A stretch of 64,000 nt of DNA. It comes from Galliscardovia ingluviei. Its GTDB lineage: Bacteria > Actinomycetota > Actinomycetes > Actinomycetales > Bifidobacteriaceae. This document shows, one piece after another, positions 19,587 through 29,316 of this stretch. A model generated the notes under the pieces. That model was not told the origin of the DNA, did not search any database, and saw nothing but the letters and a program-made list of their open reading frames with translations. The position numbers were made by a program, and so were the translations under genes. Within the stretch, counting starts at the first letter, position 1, and every line of letters starts with the position of its first letter. The stretch lies in the NCBI RefSeq assembly GCF_014635685.1, contig NZ_BMDH01000005.1, positions 1-64,000 on the forward strand, given 5' to 3'.

Positions 19587-19705
19587 AACGTCCTCTCATT
19601 TCCGGTTAAAATCCAAGGATAAGTGGTTCCAAGGTAACTTAGCTGGCACACGCGGGTGTAGTGTGCTGCTCAAGTGTGTACCGGTCCGCACGAGTGGCGG
19701 AGCTC

Positions 19706-19738
19706 GCGAACATATACGCTTGTGACGTATGCGTTCGC
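19706..19738 (-). promoter_or_regulatory. leader hairpin upstream of ilvB
   Basis: GCGAACGCATACG and CGTATATGTTCGC (minus strand) pair over 13 positions with two G-U wobbles around a 7-nt loop, about 120 bp before the ilvB start. The position suggests leader control of the ilvBH operon. No leader peptide rich in Val/Leu/Ile and no T-box core were found, so the mechanism is open. Confidence 0.45.
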
Positions 19739-19857
19739 TGGTTGGCACTAGTTTATGGGCTTAGCGCGTAATTTGCAGTAATCGTTCAGCAGGTGGTCAC
19801 TTTATACTATTTTTCTGCAATTGCTGTGCTAGTACTATATCTCTGTAACTCTATTTG

Positions 19858-20658
19858 CTACGCTTGGTTGCGCTTGAATTCGTGAATACGCTCTTGAATA
19901 GACTCGCGACCAAGCTCATGCCATGCAATTTCAGCAGCAGCTAACTGGGCTTTACGCTTGGAAGAGCCAGTAGCTTGTGCAACTTCAAAGAGATCATTGC
20001 CATGAATATCAAGTAATACTGCATGAGCAGTGAATTCTTGCGCGTATTCCGGGCCGCCAGTTTCCATACGGTAGCGTGGGTCGCCAAGTCCCAAACTATG
20101 CGATTTCACTGTTAACGAGGTTTTCCAATCCAAAGCTGGGCCTGCGTGAGATACAGCATCTAGCGTATGATCAATAAGTTTATGAACTGTGGTACGTGCT
20201 GTTTCAATACCATGCTGCACAAAAACTGCGCCGATAAGAGCCTCAACAGTATCGCATAAAATAGAATCTTTATCAGCGCCACCCGAATCACGTTCGCCGT
20301 TGCCCAGCAGAATGTACTGTCCTAAATGCAATGGGTTTCGAGCAATAGCAGAAAGGGACTCTTCAGAAACCGCTTTTGCGCGCATTTTCGCCATTTGCCC
20401 TTCGCTATAGTCTGGATGGCGCGTAAATAGTGTTTCAGTAACAACTAATTCCAGCACTGCGTCGCCGAGGAATTCGAGGCGTTCGTTATGAGGCATGCCT
20501 TCATGTTCGTGAGCAAAGGAACGGTGAGTGAGTGCATGGATGAGTAATTCAGGTTCCAAAGAAGCACCAAGATGTTCAAACAGCTCCTGTGCTGCCATAT
20601 TGTGTGATTCCTGCTGTTGTGATGTAGTTGTTTCTGGTATTGCTGCTGAATCAGTCAT
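19858..20658 (-). CDS. rnc: ribonuclease III
   Basis: Double-strand-specific endoribonuclease for rRNA maturation and mRNA turnover. 266 residues. The signature NERLEFLGDAVLELVV carries catalytic Glu/Asp; the second acidic pair is in DTVEALIGAVF. The C-terminal dsRNA-binding domain (about 175-250) includes DWKTSLTVKSHSLGLG and GSSKRKAQLAAAEIAWHEL. An N-terminal 20-residue Gln/Ser-rich extension is variable. GAAGAGG precedes the ATG at 20658. It lies downstream of rpmF but separated by a terminator, so it may depend on read-through or its own promoter. Confidence 0.95.
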   Translation of the reverse strand: MTDSAAIPETTTSQQQESHNMAAQELFEHLGASLEPELLIHALTHRSFAHEHEGMPHNERLEFLGDAVLELVVTETLFTRHPDYSEGQMAKMRAKAVSEESLSAIARNPLHLGQYILLGNGERDSGGADKDSILCDTVEALIGAVFVQHGIETARTTVHKLIDHTLDAVSHAGPALDWKTSLTVKSHSLGLGDPRYRMETGGPEYAQEFTAHAVLLDIHGNDLFEVAQATGSSKRKAQLAAAEIAWHELGRESIQERIHEFKRNQA

Positions 20659-20684
20659 ATATGCCTCTTCAAGTACGGTTGGAA

Positions 20685-20723
20685 TAAAGAAAGCCCCGCC
20701 TAGTCACGGTGTACTGGCGAGGC
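20685..20723 (-). terminator. terminator after rpmF
   Basis: On the minus strand GCCTCGCC (20723-20716) and GGCGGGGC (20700-20693) pair with one wobble and are followed by TTTCTTTATT. It lies 18 bp after the rpmF stop and 25 bp before the rnc start, so it should reduce transcription into rnc. Confidence 0.75.
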
Positions 20724-20741
20724 ATTCACAAGTAAATAGTA

Positions 20742-20936
20742 TTACTCAGCAAGAGTTGACTTGATTGCGGAGCGATACACGCGACCACGGAATGAACCGC
20801 AGTTAGGGCATGCCATGTGTGGCAATGATGGCTGACCGCAGTTAGGGCAGCTTACTGTTACAGTTGCAGTGGTCTTCCAGTTTGCGCGGCGAGAATGTGT
20901 ATTGGCGCGCGACATCTTATACTTAGGCAGTGCCAT
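20742..20936 (-). CDS. rpmF: 50S ribosomal protein L32
   Basis: Small basic ribosomal protein, 64 residues. The start [18 protein letters not shown] is typical of L32. Four zinc-ligand cysteines are kept as two CPNCG motifs ([18 protein letters not shown]), so this is the zinc-containing paralogue type. AAGG lies upstream of the ATG at 20936. It sits between the YceD-like protein and rnc, the usual bacterial order. Confidence 0.97.
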   Translation of the reverse strand: MALPKYKMSRANTHSRRANWKTTATVTVSCPNCGQPSLPHMACPNCGSFRGRVYRSAIKSTLAE

Positions 20937-21050
20937 TTCTAAAACCTTCTATTCGATCGATCTACATTAAGCTTAAGCCTTCGGTATTATAGCGCGTACG
21001 ACGAACATTGCCAACTTACGGGTTTATTTTTGTGTACACGCTACGTAGTG

Positions 21051-21650
21051 TCACTCTTCATCGTTGCGAGCGAGCGCGTCGCGCAATTGCTCTAACGCCG
21101 ACCAACGCATATCAGTAACGGTGTGCTCATGCTCTGGGTGCTCGTTAAGATTGATACCACATTGCGGGCAAAGCCCCGCACAATCAGGACGGCACAGCGG
21201 CTGCAAAGGCATTGCTTCTACAAGCGTATCGCGCAGCAAATCCTCTATATCCATAAATCTACCGCTGGCAGTCAATGCGTAGGTGTCTCCGCCTTCATCT
21301 TCGCCAGCAATCACTTCAACATCTCCAGTGAAGTCATGTGCTTTTGGATCCGCGTCATATGGGTAAAAAGCAGTGATATTGATATGGTCTGTGCGGTGCA
21401 ATGGTGTTAAACAGCGCGTACATTCGGCACTTAATGGCGCGTCAAGCGTACCGGTTAAGAGTAACCCATCAACTAGTGAGTCAATACGTGCGGTTAAGTG
21501 TACTGGTTTGCCTTCGGTAACGTGTACAACTTCATCACCAATGCCGCTTGGCACAGGGTAGTCGCTATCAATATCTTTGCTCAAGCCGGTTCTGCTTGAT
21601 ACTAGGTCAACAGCAATTGCCCAAGGGGATTCGTTTTCATGTTGGCTCAT
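21051..21650 (-). CDS. YceD/DUF177 family protein
   Basis: Homologue of YceD, a protein of unclear role in 23S rRNA accumulation and ribosome assembly that is almost always encoded just before rpmF. 199 residues. The family core AECTRCLTPLHR (first Cys pair) is followed by DIEDLLRDTLVEAMPLQPLCRPDCAGLCPQCG, whose four cysteines look like a zinc ribbon; this actinobacterial form keeps both pairs. The position between the DivIVA-like gene and rpmF supports the assignment. The start at 21650 lacks a strong ribosome site. Confidence 0.88.
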   Translation of the reverse strand: MSQHENESPWAIAVDLVSSRTGLSKDIDSDYPVPSGIGDEVVHVTEGKPVHLTARIDSLVDGLLLTGTLDAPLSAECTRCLTPLHRTDHINITAFYPYDADPKAHDFTGDVEVIAGEDEGGDTYALTASGRFMDIEDLLRDTLVEAMPLQPLCRPDCAGLCPQCGINLNEHPEHEHTVTDMRWSALEQLRDALARNDEE

Positions 21651-21790
21651 GTGGTGTTGTAGTGCTTTCTATTCGGTTGAAATGTAGTTAATTCAAGTCG
21701 CCTTTGCAGCTTGCGTATGCTCTCGTGTACTAACTAGTTTTGCATAGTTGCAGTTTGTTAAGTTTGTACTGACTATACGTGCAAATTCAG

Positions 21791-22777
21791 TTAATGGTGA
21801 TCTTCTTGCAATAAGCGTAATTGCTCGGCTTCTTTTTGTTGGCGCTCATGAAGCACTTGAATACCGTTGGTTACACTTTGCTGCAAAGTATTTAACTGGT
21901 CTTGCACCTGAGTAAGTACTGTGCTTGAGTAGGTGTTAGCACCCTGAGTGAGTTTGTCAGCTTGTAACTGAGCAGTGTGCACAATATCGCGTGCTTTATC
22001 GCGCGCAATCGCCACAATATTGTCTTGACTGGCTAGGAACTCCGCTTGCTCTTCTGCTTCATGCACAATAGTTGCGGCACGTGCTTGGGAAGCAGAGATG
22101 ATGGCGTTAGCTTGAGATTGAGCATTATCAAGACGGGTTTCTGCTTCACGCATTAGTGCAGATGCGCGTTCAAGCTGTACAGGGAGATCTTCTTTGAGTT
22201 GGCTCATCAGAGTGAGTAACTCATCGCGATCCACACGTACTAAACCGCCTGAAAAGACACTTACTTTTCCTTCTGCTACCAGTGCTTCGATTGCTTCTAC
22301 GATGTCGAATACTGTGCCGTATTGGCTATGGGTGCTATCTTGCTGCGGCTCATCGTCGTCAAGCATTACAGCGCGTACTTGCTCATCGATATGTGGTTCG
22401 CTTGCGTGCTGTTGAGATGGTGCTGCAGAAGTTGGTGTATATGGTTGATACGGCTCACTATAGGAAGCGGCAACAGTATGTGCAGCTCCAGTATCGTCAT
22501 TATCAAAATTGGTAAAAGCAGTATTATGTGATGTAGCAACGTATGGTGACTGGTTTGCTGGCTGGTCAGCGTGCACTGTTTGAGAAGAGCCAGTATCATC
22601 GCTATCATCAGTGTCAAATTCTGGCGCGAATGTTGGAATTGGTGAAGCAGCAGCGTCCACCTCGGATTGAGCTGGCTGTGCTGATGATGGATTTGCGCTA
22701 AATGCGTGTGTGATTACCTCTGATTCGCCAGTATCATCGTTGACAGGCGACGGATCACTACTAAATGGTGTGCTCAT
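21791..22777 (-). CDS. DivIVA-like coiled-coil protein with acidic disordered N-terminus
   Basis: 328 residues. The N-terminal 145 residues are acidic and Ser/Pro/Gln-rich and contain three copies of a (N/S)DDTG motif, each followed four to five residues later by Val (near residues 13, 60 and 95). From about residue 155 ([14 protein letters not shown]) to the end it is a long coiled coil of the DivIVA/SepIVA type. Such proteins sit between coaD and rpmF in actinobacteria and act in polar growth or septation; that role is inferred from context. The ATG overlaps the coaD stop (ATGA). The start has no separate ribosome site, which fits translational coupling to coaD. Confidence 0.7.
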   Translation of the reverse strand: MSTPFSSDPSPVNDDTGESEVITHAFSANPSSAQPAQSEVDAAASPIPTFAPEFDTDDSDDTGSSQTVHADQPANQSPYVATSHNTAFTNFDNDDTGAAHTVAASYSEPYQPYTPTSAAPSQQHASEPHIDEQVRAVMLDDDEPQQDSTHSQYGTVFDIVEAIEALVAEGKVSVFSGGLVRVDRDELLTLMSQLKEDLPVQLERASALMREAETRLDNAQSQANAIISASQARAATIVHEAEEQAEFLASQDNIVAIARDKARDIVHTAQLQADKLTQGANTYSSTVLTQVQDQLNTLQQSVTNGIQVLHERQQKEAEQLRLLQEDHH

Positions 22778-23271
22778 AATGCCCTCGATTCATTGCGAAG
22801 TGCTTCGGTAAGACGTGGTGCCACGCTAGGGGGCACAAGTCCTGTAACATCGCCGCCATGACGTGCTACATCTTTAACTATAGAACTAGAAATATGCTCT
22901 TTTAGCGGATTTGCTGGTAAAAAGAGTGTCTCGACTTTGCCGAGCTGCTTATTGACTAATGCCATGCCAAGTTCAGCTTCGTAATCTCCGTTTTGGCGTA
23001 AACCTTTTACAATAACGCTCGCCCCTACACGAGTGCAGTAGTCAGTAATAAGACCATCCGTGGTGGTGACTACAACATCTGGATATCCGTCATCGTGTAG
23101 TGCCTGACTAATCATGGCTACTCGCTCTTGTGCGCTAAACATAGGATGCTTGTTAGCGTTAATGGCTACAACAACATGAACGTTGTCAAAAAATTGAGTG
23201 CAGCGTTCAATTACGTCGAGATGTCCAGAGGTTACTGGATCAAACGAGCCTGGGCATACAGCAATAGTCAT
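22774..23271 (-). CDS. coaD: phosphopantetheine adenylyltransferase
   Basis: Penultimate enzyme of coenzyme A synthesis; it joins phosphopantetheine and ATP to dephospho-CoA. 165 residues, the usual size. The nucleotidyltransferase motif is [19 protein letters not shown] with the T/HxGH-type signature. [23 protein letters not shown] carries the Arg used in substrate binding, and [17 protein letters not shown] closes the fold. It overlaps the start of the DivIVA-like gene. Confidence 0.95.
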   Translation of the reverse strand: MTIAVCPGSFDPVTSGHLDVIERCTQFFDNVHVVVAINANKHPMFSAQERVAMISQALHDDGYPDVVVTTTDGLITDYCTRVGASVIVKGLRQNGDYEAELGMALVNKQLGKVETLFLPANPLKEHISSSIVKDVARHGGDVTGLVPPSVAPRLTEALRNESRAL

Positions 23272-23444
23272 ACTTGTAGACTAGCGCGAATGTTGGAAGT
23301 TAGCCGAGGGCTCAGTGTTTTGAGGTCTTATAACTATGCGATACAATAACGCTGGAATACGTTGCGTGCATACACCGTAGTTAATAGGTACTATGAATAT
23401 GGATGCAATGCGGTGAATAATGTGGTATGAATGGTGTGGTAGCA

Positions 23445-23765
23445 ATGAGTGCTAATAATCAATATGCAAAGCGTTATGGAATTGTTGATAGTGAGGAAAC
23501 CTTTTCTCCACTATCAGACCCTGATTCTTCTACAGGCACTGCGGTACTAGAACGCCCTGAGATTCAAGAAGAAACTAAACTTGATGACAATACGGGCGAT
23601 GCAGACCGCTATGCGCATTATGCTCCGGCAGATCGTATTGCTGAGTCGCGTTTAACAGGACGACCGGTTGTAGCGTTATGCGGTAAAGTATGGGTGCCTA
23701 AGCGCAATCCTGAGGGCTATCCAGTATGCCCTGAATGCAAGGCGATTTATGACTCAATGAAATAA
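23445..23765 (+). CDS. DUF3039 family protein
   Basis: Small actinobacterial protein of unknown function, 106 residues. The conserved block RYAHYAPADRIAESRLTG, then PVVALCGKVWVPKRNPEG and YPVCPECKAIYDSM, matches DUF3039. The cysteine spacing (one Cys, then CPEC) suggests metal binding. The first 45 residues are acidic and variable. I prefer ATG 23445; an in-frame ATG at 23427 is possible. It is convergent with pncB. Confidence 0.85.
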   Translation: MSANNQYAKRYGIVDSEETFSPLSDPDSSTGTAVLERPEIQEETKLDDNTGDADRYAHYAPADRIAESRLTGRPVVALCGKVWVPKRNPEGYPVCPECKAIYDSMK

Positions 23766-23847
23766 CTGATAACAGCATAGCTAGATATTGTTATGAGTTC
23801 TTGCAGGTCTTGGCAAGCAAAACGATATAGGTAAGGATAATAGGTAA

Positions 23848-23884
23848 GGGCGCAATTCCTACAGTGATATGAGGTTTTGCGCCC
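23848..23884. terminator. convergent terminator-like hairpin
   Basis: GGGCGCAA (23848-23855) and TTGCGCCC (23877-23884) form a perfect 8-bp stem between the convergent DUF3039 gene and pncB. A TTTT lies just before the right arm. Confidence 0.6.
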
Positions 23885-23923
23885 TGTTATGTTCCTAGCA
23901 ACTGTACGCCTAGTAATATTATT

Positions 23924-25255
23924 TTATTCGCTAATATTGAGCACTTCTGTAGGAATTGCCTGATCACCTTGAGATAGTGACAAAGCAGTTACTGGCAAAT
24001 CTTGCAATGACTTCCAATGATGATCGCGTGCCGCAAATAACGCGTCAGTAGTGGTGAGTGACGTGTCAATATCGCCATGATCCACTGCGCAAATAAGCAT
24101 ATCGCGCACTTCGCCGTATTCTTCGCTCGGCTCCCACTTGGCAAGATCATCTGCGCTGCCACACAGCACAAGCTCGCCCTGCGCCAGCCCATAGCGATAC
24201 GAGCGCAATGCCTGCTTACGCCACCCATCGGTGCGTTTGCCAAATGAGCGCTTCGCAACCGGGTGCATGCGCCCATCGGAGCCTTCACGCTCCACGAGCT
24301 TGTACACCATGGCGCAGGTTGGCTGCCCAGAGCCTGTTACCAGTTGAGTCCCTACGCCATAGGAATCAACCGGAGCGGTTGCCAGTGCGGCAATAGCGTA
24401 CTCGTCAAGATCATTAGTCACGGTAATAGTGGTGGAGGTGGCGCCCAGGGCATCAAGCTGTTTGCGAGCCTGCTGTGCCAAGGAAGCCAAATCACCGGAA
24501 TCAATACGAATCCCGCCGAGCTCGGTCCCCGCGACTTCAACCGCCGTAGTAATAGCATCCTCAATGCTATACGTGTCTGTTAGCAGCGTGGTGCCAACGC
24601 CTAGGGCGTTAATTTGTGATACGAATGCATCGCGCTCGCTATCATGCAGCAAGGTAAAGGCATGTGCTGCGGTGCCAATGCATGGCAGATTGTACGCTTG
24701 GGCTGCTGCCAGATTTGCGGTCCCCTGGAATCCTCCCACAATAGAGGCGCGTGCTGCGGCAATTGCTGCATACTCGTTAGTGCGTCGACCGCCCATGTCC
24801 ATGCATGGTCGTCCTCCTGCGGCACTGGTCATGCGCGATGCGGCGCTTGCTACTGCACAGTCGAAGTTCAGTACTGAAAGAATCAATGTTTCAAGCAGTG
24901 TGCACTCTGCGAATGTGCCTTCAACTTGCACAATTGGAGAGTTGGCAAAGAAAGCTTCACCTTCTGGATAAGCTCGAATAGTGCCTGTGAATTGGAAGTT
25001 TTCTAACCATTGTGCTGTGGTTTTGCTAATCACATGGCGGTCTACGAGGAATGCGATGTCGTCCTCGCTTGGTTTGAAATGTGGTAGGTATTCTAGAATT
25101 CGTCCTAATCCTGCTGCAATACCGTAGCGCCTACCCGTTGGTAAATGTCTAGTAAAAACTTCAAATACGCATCGTCTATTGGCAGTTCCGTCTTGTAAGG
25201 CGGCGTCAAGCATAGTGTATTCGTACATATCGGTAAGCATTGCTGGAGAATTCAT
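23924..25255 (-). CDS. pncB: nicotinate phosphoribosyltransferase
   Basis: Makes nicotinate mononucleotide from nicotinate and PRPP (NAD salvage). 443 residues from the ATG at 25255, which has GAGAGGA upstream; an earlier in-frame codon at 25354 adds 33 unlikely residues. Family blocks: MLTDMYEYTML, FEVFTRHLPTGRRYGIAAGL, RPCMDMGGRRTNEYAAIAAARAS (includes the phosphorylatable-His region), GTAAHAFTLLHDSERDAF, IRIDSGDLASLAQQAR and GVGTQLVTGSGQP. Cytosolic, alone on its strand. Confidence 0.93.
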   Translation of the reverse strand: MNSPAMLTDMYEYTMLDAALQDGTANRRCVFEVFTRHLPTGRRYGIAAGLGRILEYLPHFKPSEDDIAFLVDRHVISKTTAQWLENFQFTGTIRAYPEGEAFFANSPIVQVEGTFAECTLLETLILSVLNFDCAVASAASRMTSAAGGRPCMDMGGRRTNEYAAIAAARASIVGGFQGTANLAAAQAYNLPCIGTAAHAFTLLHDSERDAFVSQINALGVGTTLLTDTYSIEDAITTAVEVAGTELGGIRIDSGDLASLAQQARKQLDALGATSTTITVTNDLDEYAIAALATAPVDSYGVGTQLVTGSGQPTCAMVYKLVEREGSDGRMHPVAKRSFGKRTDGWRKQALRSYRYGLAQGELVLCGSADDLAKWEPSEEYGEVRDMLICAVDHGDIDTSLTTTDALFAARDHHWKSLQDLPVTALSLSQGDQAIPTEVLNISE

Positions 25256-25380
25256 ATGCTTCCTCTCATTCTCGCCCTCAAGCGTTATTAGCGTGAGATA
25301 GGGTACGCCATTGACTGTAGTACGTTCTGCTGTTAGCACTATAGCACTGACCAAATGGCAATATAAGCAATTGCGGTATA

Positions 25381-26076
25381 TCAGCGATTTTTGGAGGATG
25401 TTCGTTTATTGAGTTTGCCAAGTCGTGCAGTTGCTGTTAATGGTGTAGCTTGTGGCAAAATGTGATCAATGCCGACAAGAAGCCCTGCTAAGAGTGCAAA
25501 AATAGCAAGATAGACCACAATATTGATGCCGAGTTGTGTCCAACCGAGTGCTTGCAAATCAATAAACCCGTATGGGTATGGATTACCGCCATTTCCTGGA
25601 CCGGAATGCGGTGCAATATGCGCGCGAACCAATACGAAAATTAAATATACGGGGAAGTAAATAAGCCAAGAAAGCGCGTAATGCCAAGGGAATCTGCGAT
25701 GTTCATCAAAGAGTATGAAGTCCACGGTTGCCATAATTGGCGAAATAACATGCACCATAGTTGCGGTCATCATGCCAAAAAGGAATACCGCGGTATTTGG
25801 GTCAGTGGGTGGCAGTACAAGCCATGCCACTAAGCCAGTGATAATAATATTGAGTGTTACTAGGCCCTTTAGCCAAGCTGGGGGTTGAATACCGTCCAAA
25901 AGGGTTGCGCATCCTGCCCAAATCATAATAAAGGCGAGTAGTAGGTTCGTTTGAAATGTGAAATACACCAGCTTTGTGGTATTGTGCATCCACCAAAATT
26001 CGAGTGTGCCTGCAATTGAGAATCCTGCAAGAATAAAGCGCCATAGGGATGCAATAATTCGCGTGGGTAATGTCAT
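25381..26076 (-). CDS. Pr6Pr family membrane protein
   Basis: Integral membrane protein of unknown function with six predicted helices (231 residues), as in the Pr6Pr family. Typical features are FTFQTNLLLAFIMIWAG after the first helix, the MHVISPIMATVDFILFDEH segment (HxxxP..D) in the fourth, and WLIYFPVYLIFVLVRA in the fifth, followed by PYPYGFID. The start at 26076 has an AGG five bases upstream. It is alone, divergent from rph. Confidence 0.8.
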   Translation of the reverse strand: MTLPTRIIASLWRFILAGFSIAGTLEFWWMHNTTKLVYFTFQTNLLLAFIMIWAGCATLLDGIQPPAWLKGLVTLNIIITGLVAWLVLPPTDPNTAVFLFGMMTATMVHVISPIMATVDFILFDEHRRFPWHYALSWLIYFPVYLIFVLVRAHIAPHSGPGNGGNPYPYGFIDLQALGWTQLGINIVVYLAIFALLAGLLVGIDHILPQATPLTATARLGKLNKRTSSKNR

Positions 26077-26330
26077 AGCCTGTAATTCTACCGTGTGTGA
26101 GCTGGCGGCGCATTGTAGGTTCTCACAAATCGGTGTTGTAGGTTTGTACAAGTATAGTCGCTGGTGAAAAGCTATTGCTAATGCATGCTGTTTTGGTAGT
26201 CTAAATGAGTATATTGTGTGAGTGTGTTGCGCGACTGCGTTTGAGTGCATGGTTTCTATGTGCTTGAGTGCAGTGCTTGCAAGTGTCTACAGGCAAGTAC
26301 CTGTGGTGCGTGCATACGGATAGGGGAGTT

Positions 26331-27092
26331 ATGGTGCAGATTAAGGATTTAATGAACCAGGATATTACGCTTCGTCCAGATGGGCGTGCAGTGGATGAGT
26401 TGCGTCCGGTCACTATTACGCGGCATTGGACTAAAGCACCAGAAGGTTCCGTCCTCATCGAATGCGGTGATACTCGTGTGCTGTGCACAGCAACTTTTAC
26501 TCAAGGTGTGCCTCGTTGGCGTAGAGATTCTGGAGAAGGCTGGGTGACTGCAGAATATGCCATGCTGCCGAGAGCTACGAGCGAACGTACGGATCGTGAG
26601 TCTGTTAAAGGAAAAATTGGTGGGCGCACTCATGAAATCAGCCGTCTGATTGGGCGTTGTTTGCGCGGTGTTGTAGATATGCGTGCTCTTGGTGAGAATC
26701 AGATTCAGATTGATTGCGATGTGTTGCAGGCTGATGGCGGTACTCGTACGGCTTCTATTACCGGAGCGTATGTTGCGCTTGCTGATGCCGTGGCGTGGGC
26801 TAAAGCTCATGGTGTGATTAAGCAGAATAAAAAAGTGTTGAAAGACTGTGTTTCTGCGGTTTCTGTGGGTGTTATCAACGGTAAGCCTATGCTTGATTTG
26901 CCATATATTGAGGATTCTCAGGCGATGACTGATATGAATGTGGCGATGACTGGTTCAGGCGATTTTATTGAAATTCAGGGCACGGCTGAGCATCGTCCGT
27001 TTAGCCGTGATGAGCTTAATACATTGCTTGATTTGGCTACAGTAGGTAATCGCCAATTGCAGGCGTTACAAGCGCAGGCCCTTGCTCAATAA
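26331..27092 (+). CDS. rph: ribonuclease PH
   Basis: Phosphorolytic 3'-5' exoribonuclease that trims tRNA 3' ends. 253 residues from ATG 26331 (AGGGGAG upstream). Family blocks: [65 protein letters not shown] (with phosphate-binding Arg), [25 protein letters not shown] and [15 protein letters not shown]. The 11-bp repeat starts on its stop codon. Followed by rdgB, the common pairing. Confidence 0.96.
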   Translation: MVQIKDLMNQDITLRPDGRAVDELRPVTITRHWTKAPEGSVLIECGDTRVLCTATFTQGVPRWRRDSGEGWVTAEYAMLPRATSERTDRESVKGKIGGRTHEISRLIGRCLRGVVDMRALGENQIQIDCDVLQADGGTRTASITGAYVALADAVAWAKAHGVIKQNKKVLKDCVSAVSVGVINGKPMLDLPYIEDSQAMTDMNVAMTGSGDFIEIQGTAEHRPFSRDELNTLLDLATVGNRQLQALQAQALAQ

Positions 27093-27122
27093 GTAGCTAA
27101 TAAGTAGCTAATAAGTAGATAG
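27090..27122 (+). repeat. 11-bp tandem repeat, three units
   Basis: TAAGTAGCTAA at 27090 and 27101 are identical, and TAAGTAGATAG at 27112 differs at two positions. The first unit begins with the rph stop codon, so every unit offers further stop codons. Probably slippage-generated. Confidence 0.6.
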
Positions 27123-27226
27123 TACAACGAATTTGGTAGAGCATCAGTTCTAGTAGTAAATCAGTTTCAGTAGGGCTCAGTATCAGTAGAGCAGTGGAAT
27201 CAGCGGAAGTAATGGGAGGAAGATCT

Positions 27227-27988
27227 ATGCAGCAGGAGCGCACTATTGTTGTTGCCACACATAATGAAGGCAAACTTGTTGAAATGAACCGTATTTTGGG
27301 TCAGCAGCTTGGTGATCTTGCTTCCAATCTGCGCCTGGTGTCTGCTGGTAGTTTGGGATTGCCAGACCCTAAAGAGACGGGTATCAGTTTTGAACAAAAT
27401 GCGCTTATTAAGGCGCGTGATGTGGCAATTAGGACTGGACTTCCTGCTGTGGCTGATGATTCTGGTCTGATTGTTGATGTTTTGGGTTCGGCTCCTGGTA
27501 TTTTGTCTGCACGCTGGTCCGGTCAGCATGGTGATGATGTGGCGAACTATCAGCTGTTACTTGATCAGATTCAAGATATTCCAGATGCGAATCGTTCTGC
27601 ACGCTTCCGTTGTGCGGCAGCACTGGTTATTCCTGAGCCTGGTTTTGCGCAGCATCGGTTTGTGGATTCTGGCTTATGCGCCGCACTGCCATATCAGGGT
27701 TCTTTGGATACGGTGTCTTTCGATATTCGTGAAGCGGTGCGCACTGAGGTGGTTGAGCTTGGCGATATGGTTGGTAGAATTATTCGTGCTCCTCGTGGTG
27801 AGCATGGGTTTGGCTATGACCCGATTTTTGTGCCACAAGATCAGCCAGGACGTACTGATGAGCTTGGCCGTCAGTTGTCTAGTGCACAGATGACACCAGA
27901 AGAAAAGAATGCTATTTCTCACCGTTCAAAGGCATTGCATGCTATTGCTCCGGTGATTGTTAAGCAGCTGTTTAGTGCAGATAACTAA
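27227..27988 (+). CDS. rdgB: RdgB/HAM1 non-canonical purine NTP pyrophosphatase
   Basis: Hydrolyses ITP, dITP and XTP to monophosphates, keeping inosine out of nucleic acids. 253 residues from ATG 27227 (GGGAGGA upstream). Motifs: VVATHNEGKLVEM (nucleotide-binding SxNxxK type), GISFEQNALIKAR, PAVADDSGLIVDVL (catalytic Asp pair), RHRSKALHAI-like SHRSKALHAI near the end, and GEHGFGYDPIFVP. Somewhat longer than the E. coli enzyme (197) because of an internal insertion at about residues 140-170. It follows rph in the same direction, 134 bp apart. Confidence 0.93.
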   Translation: MQQERTIVVATHNEGKLVEMNRILGQQLGDLASNLRLVSAGSLGLPDPKETGISFEQNALIKARDVAIRTGLPAVADDSGLIVDVLGSAPGILSARWSGQHGDDVANYQLLLDQIQDIPDANRSARFRCAAALVIPEPGFAQHRFVDSGLCAALPYQGSLDTVSFDIREAVRTEVVELGDMVGRIIRAPRGEHGFGYDPIFVPQDQPGRTDELGRQLSSAQMTPEEKNAISHRSKALHAIAPVIVKQLFSADN

Positions 27989-28167
27989 TAGCTGGTAATC
28001 CATATCCCAATGCAGTACGGCTTAGTGCTGATAGTTAATATACGACATGGCTTGAGCGAGGCATACTTATTCATCTAGAGCATGCTTTACTCAAGTCATT
28101 AGTATGATTTATTTGACCATTGCTCTAGGCTACTACTCCTGTAATGCACTTGCACTTCTGCTGCGAC

Positions 28168-29163
28168 CTATAGCAGGATATTTACTCCTGTCATTGCGGC
28201 AAGTCCAATAATTGCAGTAATAGACATGCAGAATCCTGCCATACGCGCATTATCAAGTACTCTATCAGAAAATAGAGTGCCAAAAACGGATGTTGGAGCA
28301 AGAGAGAGCATCACCAATGCTTTGCGCGTTATGTCGTCGAATGGCATAATATACCAGCTGATAAGAGCAAAGAGTATGGCAAATGGTATGCGCAGTAGTA
28401 CTACGCGCAACACTTCAGTAGTTTCTAATTTGGTTGAAGGCAGCTCCATCAGCATACCGACCATAAGCATTGAGCAGAAACCATTAGCCTGTGCAACAGG
28501 GTCAAGAACTTGCGGAATCCACTGAGGTAAGTGCACATTAGCAAGCATCAATACAATCATGATGATATAGGTGTCAAACGGCACCGATGTGAAAAACCCT
28601 TTAGCAATACTACGCAATGTCGCCCTACGAGCCAAGCGCCTGGCATCAGGATCTGTTGGTTTGCGATACGGTAAAGTAGGTGCAGAACCTGGATTTTGTT
28701 CATGCAGTGGACGCTCTGGGTCGATATGGAGTAAACGCTGGGTGAGCAGATTATTGCCTGCAGAAACGACTACGCAATTGCCGACATCAAACATGGCTCC
28801 TGGTACGAGAGATGCGGGGCCAAGTAGCCCTTGCATTACTGGAAAGCAGAAATTGCCGATATTAAAACCAGCGCCGTTCAGCATTAAAAAAGCGCGTTCC
28901 CGAACTGGTCGTTTACGGCTAATCCAGAAGAGAAATGGGGTAGGCAGGAACCCGCAAAATAAGCCAAATAACGAAATCCACAGTAGTGTATTGTCGTGCT
29001 CGCGTGTAGCAAATGACACTATAATGGCGCATGGTAACGTGAGGTTAAAGACAATGCGTTGGATGACACGATAATCACGTTGTCCAAAAATATGTGTTCG
29101 TTTGAAAATATAGCCAACAAGAATAATAGCAAGCAGGGTGAGTGGATGGAGTAAAGCAGACAT
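28168..29163 (-). CDS. AEC (auxin efflux carrier) family transporter
   Basis: Membrane protein of 331 residues with about ten helices in two inverted halves. The N-half begins HPLTLLAIILVGYIFKRT and contains FNLTLPCAIIVSFA. GAGFNIGNFCFPVMQGLLGP and FDVGNCVVV are the family's conserved N-x-G-N crossover. The central loop (about 160-200) is Pro/Arg-rich. Substrates of bacterial members are usually small carboxylates; not assignable here. ATG 29163 is chosen for the GCGAGG ribosome site. It lies downstream of two tRNA genes on the same strand. Confidence 0.82.
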   Translation of the reverse strand: MSALLHPLTLLAIILVGYIFKRTHIFGQRDYRVIQRIVFNLTLPCAIIVSFATREHDNTLLWISLFGLFCGFLPTPFLFWISRKRPVRERAFLMLNGAGFNIGNFCFPVMQGLLGPASLVPGAMFDVGNCVVVSAGNNLLTQRLLHIDPERPLHEQNPGSAPTLPYRKPTDPDARRLARRATLRSIAKGFFTSVPFDTYIIMIVLMLANVHLPQWIPQVLDPVAQANGFCSMLMVGMLMELPSTKLETTEVLRVVLLRIPFAILFALISWYIMPFDDITRKALVMLSLAPTSVFGTLFSDRVLDNARMAGFCMSITAIIGLAAMTGVNILL

Positions 29164-29316
29164 AATACCTCGCATCTGTTCGCTACATATTGGCAAAATG
29201 ATATGGGCTGGCTTGACAGTATTTCCCCATAGACATACATCATAATAAGGCATGCACGGAAAGCATGTAGGAAATTGTCATGATTTTCGCTCAGAAAGTG
29301 CGCGAGAATAATACAG

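Noticed and set aside
19587-19857. T-box riboswitch upstream of ilvB
   Set aside because: The invariant GGGUGGNACCGCG-like core was not found on the minus strand.
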